Source: Gammaproteobacteria bacterium
GTDB taxonomy: Bacteria > Pseudomonadota > Gammaproteobacteria > UBA6429
Assembly (NCBI GenBank): GCA_003232015.1
Contig: QIKU01000068.1
Coordinates: forward strand, 1 to 26,151
Reading direction: 5' to 3'
Length of the DNA stretch: 26,151 bases
Position numbers and translations under genes: made by a program. The notes beneath the pieces were generated by a model. The model saw only the letters and a program-made list of their open reading frames with translations. It was not told the DNA's origin and did not search any database. This document shows positions 24,226 through 26,151 of the stretch, piece after piece; the stretch's first letter is position 1, and each line of letters begins with the position of its first letter.

Positions 24226-25030
24226 AAACAGGCCTTTCTTAAAATGGGCCGGTAATAAATATCGCTTAATGGCAAAAATACAACCGTTGTTACCTGAAGG
24301 TAAACGACTCATTGAACCTTTCGCAGGTTCAACCGCCGTATTCTTAAATACCAACTACAATCAATATTTATTAGCTGATAATAATATTGACCTTATTAAT
24401 TTGTATAATCTGTTAAAAGAGAGCAGTGATGACTTTATAAAATATTGTCAGCCATATTTTAGTGAACAAAATAACACCGAAACAGCATACTATGAATTCC
24501 GGCAGCAATTTAATACCACCCGTTCAATAAAGAAAAAGTCTGCACTTTTTTTATATTTAAACCGCCATGGTTACAATGGCCTGTGCCGTTATAATTTAAA
24601 AGGTGGTTACAATGTTCCCTTTGGCCGTTATAAAAAACCTTATTTTCCTGCCGATGAAATGTTTGCCTTTGCACACAAAGCACAAAACGCCACCTTTATT
24701 CATCAGGATTTTATGAGCATTATGCAACAGGCTAAAAAAGGCGATGTTATTTATTGCGACCCGCCTTATGCACCTATATCTTCTTCTGCAAACTTCACTC
24801 AGTACAGCGCAGGTGGATTTACTTTAGAACAACAACAACAACTTGCAAATATGGCCTCACAAAAAGCTGCGCAGGGCATTCCGGTATTGATATCAAATCA
24901 CAATACATCGTTTACTTTGAAAGCCTATGAGCAGGCGCAAACAATCACTAAGTTTAAGGTGCAGCGCTACATCAGCTGCAATGGCAAGAAACGTGATCCT
25001 GCGGGTGAATTATTAGCGTTATTTGTATAG
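24212..25030 (+). CDS. dam: DNA adenine methylase (GATC-specific type)
   Basis: This D12-class N6-adenine methyltransferase has 272 residues, close to E. coli Dam (278). Motif X FLKWAGNK is at 9-16, motif I EPFAGS at 35-40 and the catalytic motif IV DPPY at 183-186; the region around RYNLKGGYNVPFG near 126-138 fits the family. It should methylate adenine in GATC and so support mismatch repair and replication timing. The start is GTG inside the end of argA (14-base overlap), suggesting co-expression through translational coupling rather than its own promoter. It has no restriction partner next to it, arguing for an orphan housekeeping Dam rather than a restriction-modification system. Confidence 0.94.
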   Translation: MTSLKNRPFLKWAGNKYRLMAKIQPLLPEGKRLIEPFAGSTAVFLNTNYNQYLLADNNIDLINLYNLLKESSDDFIKYCQPYFSEQNNTETAYYEFRQQFNTTRSIKKKSALFLYLNRHGYNGLCRYNLKGGYNVPFGRYKKPYFPADEMFAFAHKAQNATFIHQDFMSIMQQAKKGDVIYCDPPYAPISSSANFTQYSAGGFTLEQQQQLANMASQKAAQGIPVLISNHNTSFTLKAYEQAQTITKFKVQRYISCNGKKRDPAGELLALFV

Positions 25031-25060
25031 CACATTTATCTCTATTTTATTATTAATTCT

Positions 25061-25183
25061 TTAAATACAGTACCTTACAGAGAAATATTCATTCAACATC
25101 CCCGTAAGCGCCACTATCAACCCTAAAAATAAACTAAAGCCCAGCTTCAATACTGCCGATAAACTTAATAACGCAGGATACAT
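25061..25183 (-). CDS. Possible small membrane protein or gene remnant
   Basis: An open frame of 40 codons on the minus strand gives two hydrophobic stretches (MYPALLSLSAVL and GFSLFLGLIVALTGML). The frame stays open nine more codons upstream to a stop at 25211-25213. No ribosome-binding site precedes the ATG. It could be a small two-helix protein, the decayed end of a larger membrane gene, or chance; it is convergent with dam and occupies most of the 200-base gap after it. Confidence 0.25.
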   Translation of the reverse strand: MYPALLSLSAVLKLGFSLFLGLIVALTGMLNEYFSVRYCI

Positions 25184-25230
25184 ACCAAGTGCCAGGAAGC
25201 CTAAATGCAGTTATGAGGTAATTGGCAATT

Positions 25231-25626
25231 ATGCCCCACCCACATCAGGTTTTACGCAGCTCTGTGCTGATTATTGAAAATGATGAATTCAGTGCAAGTC
25301 TGGTTGAATATTTATTGCACCGAGAAGGATATCAGGTTGCAACTGCTTACTCAGCCGCTCATATAAAGCGACTGTTTGAAGTAATGTTGCCACCCGGTTT
25401 AATTTTTATCCATGCAAAACTGGTTTATACCAATACACATGAATTTATTGATGTGATCCGTCAACAGGAAAAATGGAAACATTTACCCATCATTGTTATT
25501 GGTGATGAAAAAGACAGTACCGTTAATGAGATACTGGAAACCAGTGCGGATGATTTTATTTTAAAGCCTTATTTTCCTGATGAACTTATTCGTCAGGTTC
25601 AGACACATGCGAAACGAACACATTAG
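25231..25626 (+). CDS. Stand-alone degenerate receiver-domain protein (pseudo-receiver)
   Basis: The 131 residues follow the response-regulator receiver fold end to end, with SSVLIIENDEF as strand 1, LVEYLLHREGY as helix 1, ADDFILKP as the strand 5 end, and no output domain. But the key residues are altered. The acidic pair is E16-N17, the phospho-acceptor position after PPGLIFI is H61 instead of Asp, and the Thr/Ser of strand 4 is G91. Only K112 is kept. It therefore probably cannot be phosphorylated in the usual way and may act as a binding partner. The ATG at 25231 is preferred (GAGGT at 25215-25219); a TTG at 25222 is also in frame. It is not beside any kinase gene; its neighbours are dam and a secretion ATPase. 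Confidence 0.85.
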   Translation: MPHPHQVLRSSVLIIENDEFSASLVEYLLHREGYQVATAYSAAHIKRLFEVMLPPGLIFIHAKLVYTNTHEFIDVIRQQEKWKHLPIIVIGDEKDSTVNEILETSADDFILKPYFPDELIRQVQTHAKRTH

Positions 25627-25725
25627 TTCCCACAGAACAATCCCTATTAAAAATAAAAATACGTGGCAGAGATACAGCAAAGGCCACTATTATACTTTTT
25701 AAGAGCCTTTTAAATTGAGCCTGGC

Positions 25726-26151
25726 CTAAAAATTATCGTCTAATGGTACAACGCGTAATACTTCTTCAGGCGTAGTGATCCCCATGGCGACCTTCTGTGC
25801 ACCGGCAATGCGTAACTGCATCATGCCTTCTTTAACACCTAAGCGTCGAATCTCCACTGCGTCACTTTCCGGTGTAATCTTATGGCGCATATTGTTGCTC
25901 ATTGTTAGCATTTCATATATACCAACACGCCCTAAATAGCCAGTATCACGACACTTGTCACAACCCACGGCTTTATAAAAATGTCTCTTGCCGGTAACTT
26001 TGTAAGGTTTGGTTAAAGCATGCCAGACATCAGCGTCTATCTCTGTTGGCTGTTTGCAGTGCGGGCATAATGTCCGTGCCAAACGCTGCGCCATCACCCC
26101 ATTTAATGTTGCATTTAACAGGTAGGCAGGAATACCAATTTCGCGTAAGCG
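25726..26151 (-). CDS. Type II/IV secretion or pilus assembly ATPase (GspE/PilB family), C-terminal part
   Basis: The frame is open through the right edge of the window, so only the last 141 residues are seen. They include the GVMAQRLARTLC segment that follows the ATPase core and the zinc-binding tetracysteine module (CPHC, then CDKC 31 residues later), followed by GRVGIYEML and the short C-terminal helical end. These are hallmarks of the GspE/PilB/MshE ATPases, which power pseudopilus or type IV pilus assembly from the cytoplasmic side of the inner membrane. Walker motifs would be outside the window. An ATG at 26097 inside the frame is not the true start. Which system it serves cannot be told from this part. 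Confidence 0.9.
   Translation of the reverse strand, partial: RLREIGIPAYLLNATLNGVMAQRLARTLCPHCKQPTEIDADVWHALTKPYKVTGKRHFYKAVGCDKCRDTGYLGRVGIYEMLTMSNNMRHKITPESDAVEIRRLGVKEGMMQLRIAGAQKVAMGITTPEEVLRVVPLDDNF

Noticed and set aside
24212..25030. Restriction-modification system
   Set aside because: The methylase is Dam-type and no endonuclease gene lies beside it.
25663..25687. GTGGC/GCCAC hairpin as terminator between the receiver gene and the secretion ATPase
   Set aside because: Only five base pairs with a 15-base loop; too weak to call, although a T-rich stretch follows.

Overview
This window looks like chromosomal DNA of a free-living or host-associated Gammaproteobacterium of moderate to low G+C content. 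The evidence is gene content: a CGFS glutaredoxin next to RNase T (both also occur close together in Escherichia coli), Dam methylase, a YgiM-type SH3/anchor protein, a two-domain ArgA, a trimeric-type porin and a type II/IV secretion ATPase. I cannot name a genus. I see no rRNA, tRNA, CRISPR array, phage or transposase gene.

Layout. 1-1105: the end of an outer-membrane beta-barrel gene and a small membrane-anchored protein, closed by a terminator. 1167-3303: a six-TM diguanylate cyclase with its own likely promoter, a 66-residue orphan protein and grxD. 3337-7451 (minus): rnt, then the pair hydantoinase-B/AsnB-like amidotransferase. 7638-8292: a short PuuD-like membrane protein and its terminator. 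8502-11278: argD-argF and a secreted Sel1-repeat protein. 11279-11630: noncoding, with an inverted REP pair (REPIN-like) and a possible PhoB box. 11631-12698: a porin. 12783-20735 (minus): a tightly packed signalling operon. 20930-21973: an FbpC-like ABC ATPase. 22138-25030: a YgiM-like protein, argA and dam. 25231-25626: a degenerate receiver protein. 25726-26151 (minus): the C-terminal end of a GspE/PilB-type ATPase.

The most interesting system is the 8-kb minus-strand operon. In transcription order it encodes a soluble hybrid kinase (HPt-REC-REC-PAS-PAS-HisKA-HATPase-REC), a membrane dCache/HAMP kinase, a membrane kinase with a DctB-like dCache sensor, and a REC-HD-GYP response regulator. 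Three kinases with closely related catalytic cores therefore appear to converge on one c-di-GMP phosphodiesterase. Junctions overlap or are only a few bases apart, so the genes are probably translationally coupled. The diguanylate cyclase at 1317-2399 would supply the opposing c-di-GMP-making activity.

Two genes are split by what looks like one extra base in a run of three C or G: the hybrid kinase near 18549 and the YgiM-like gene near 22199. Either these are real mutations or the sequence carries small indel errors; read-level checking would decide. Three arginine genes (argD, argF, argA) lie in the window but not in one operon.
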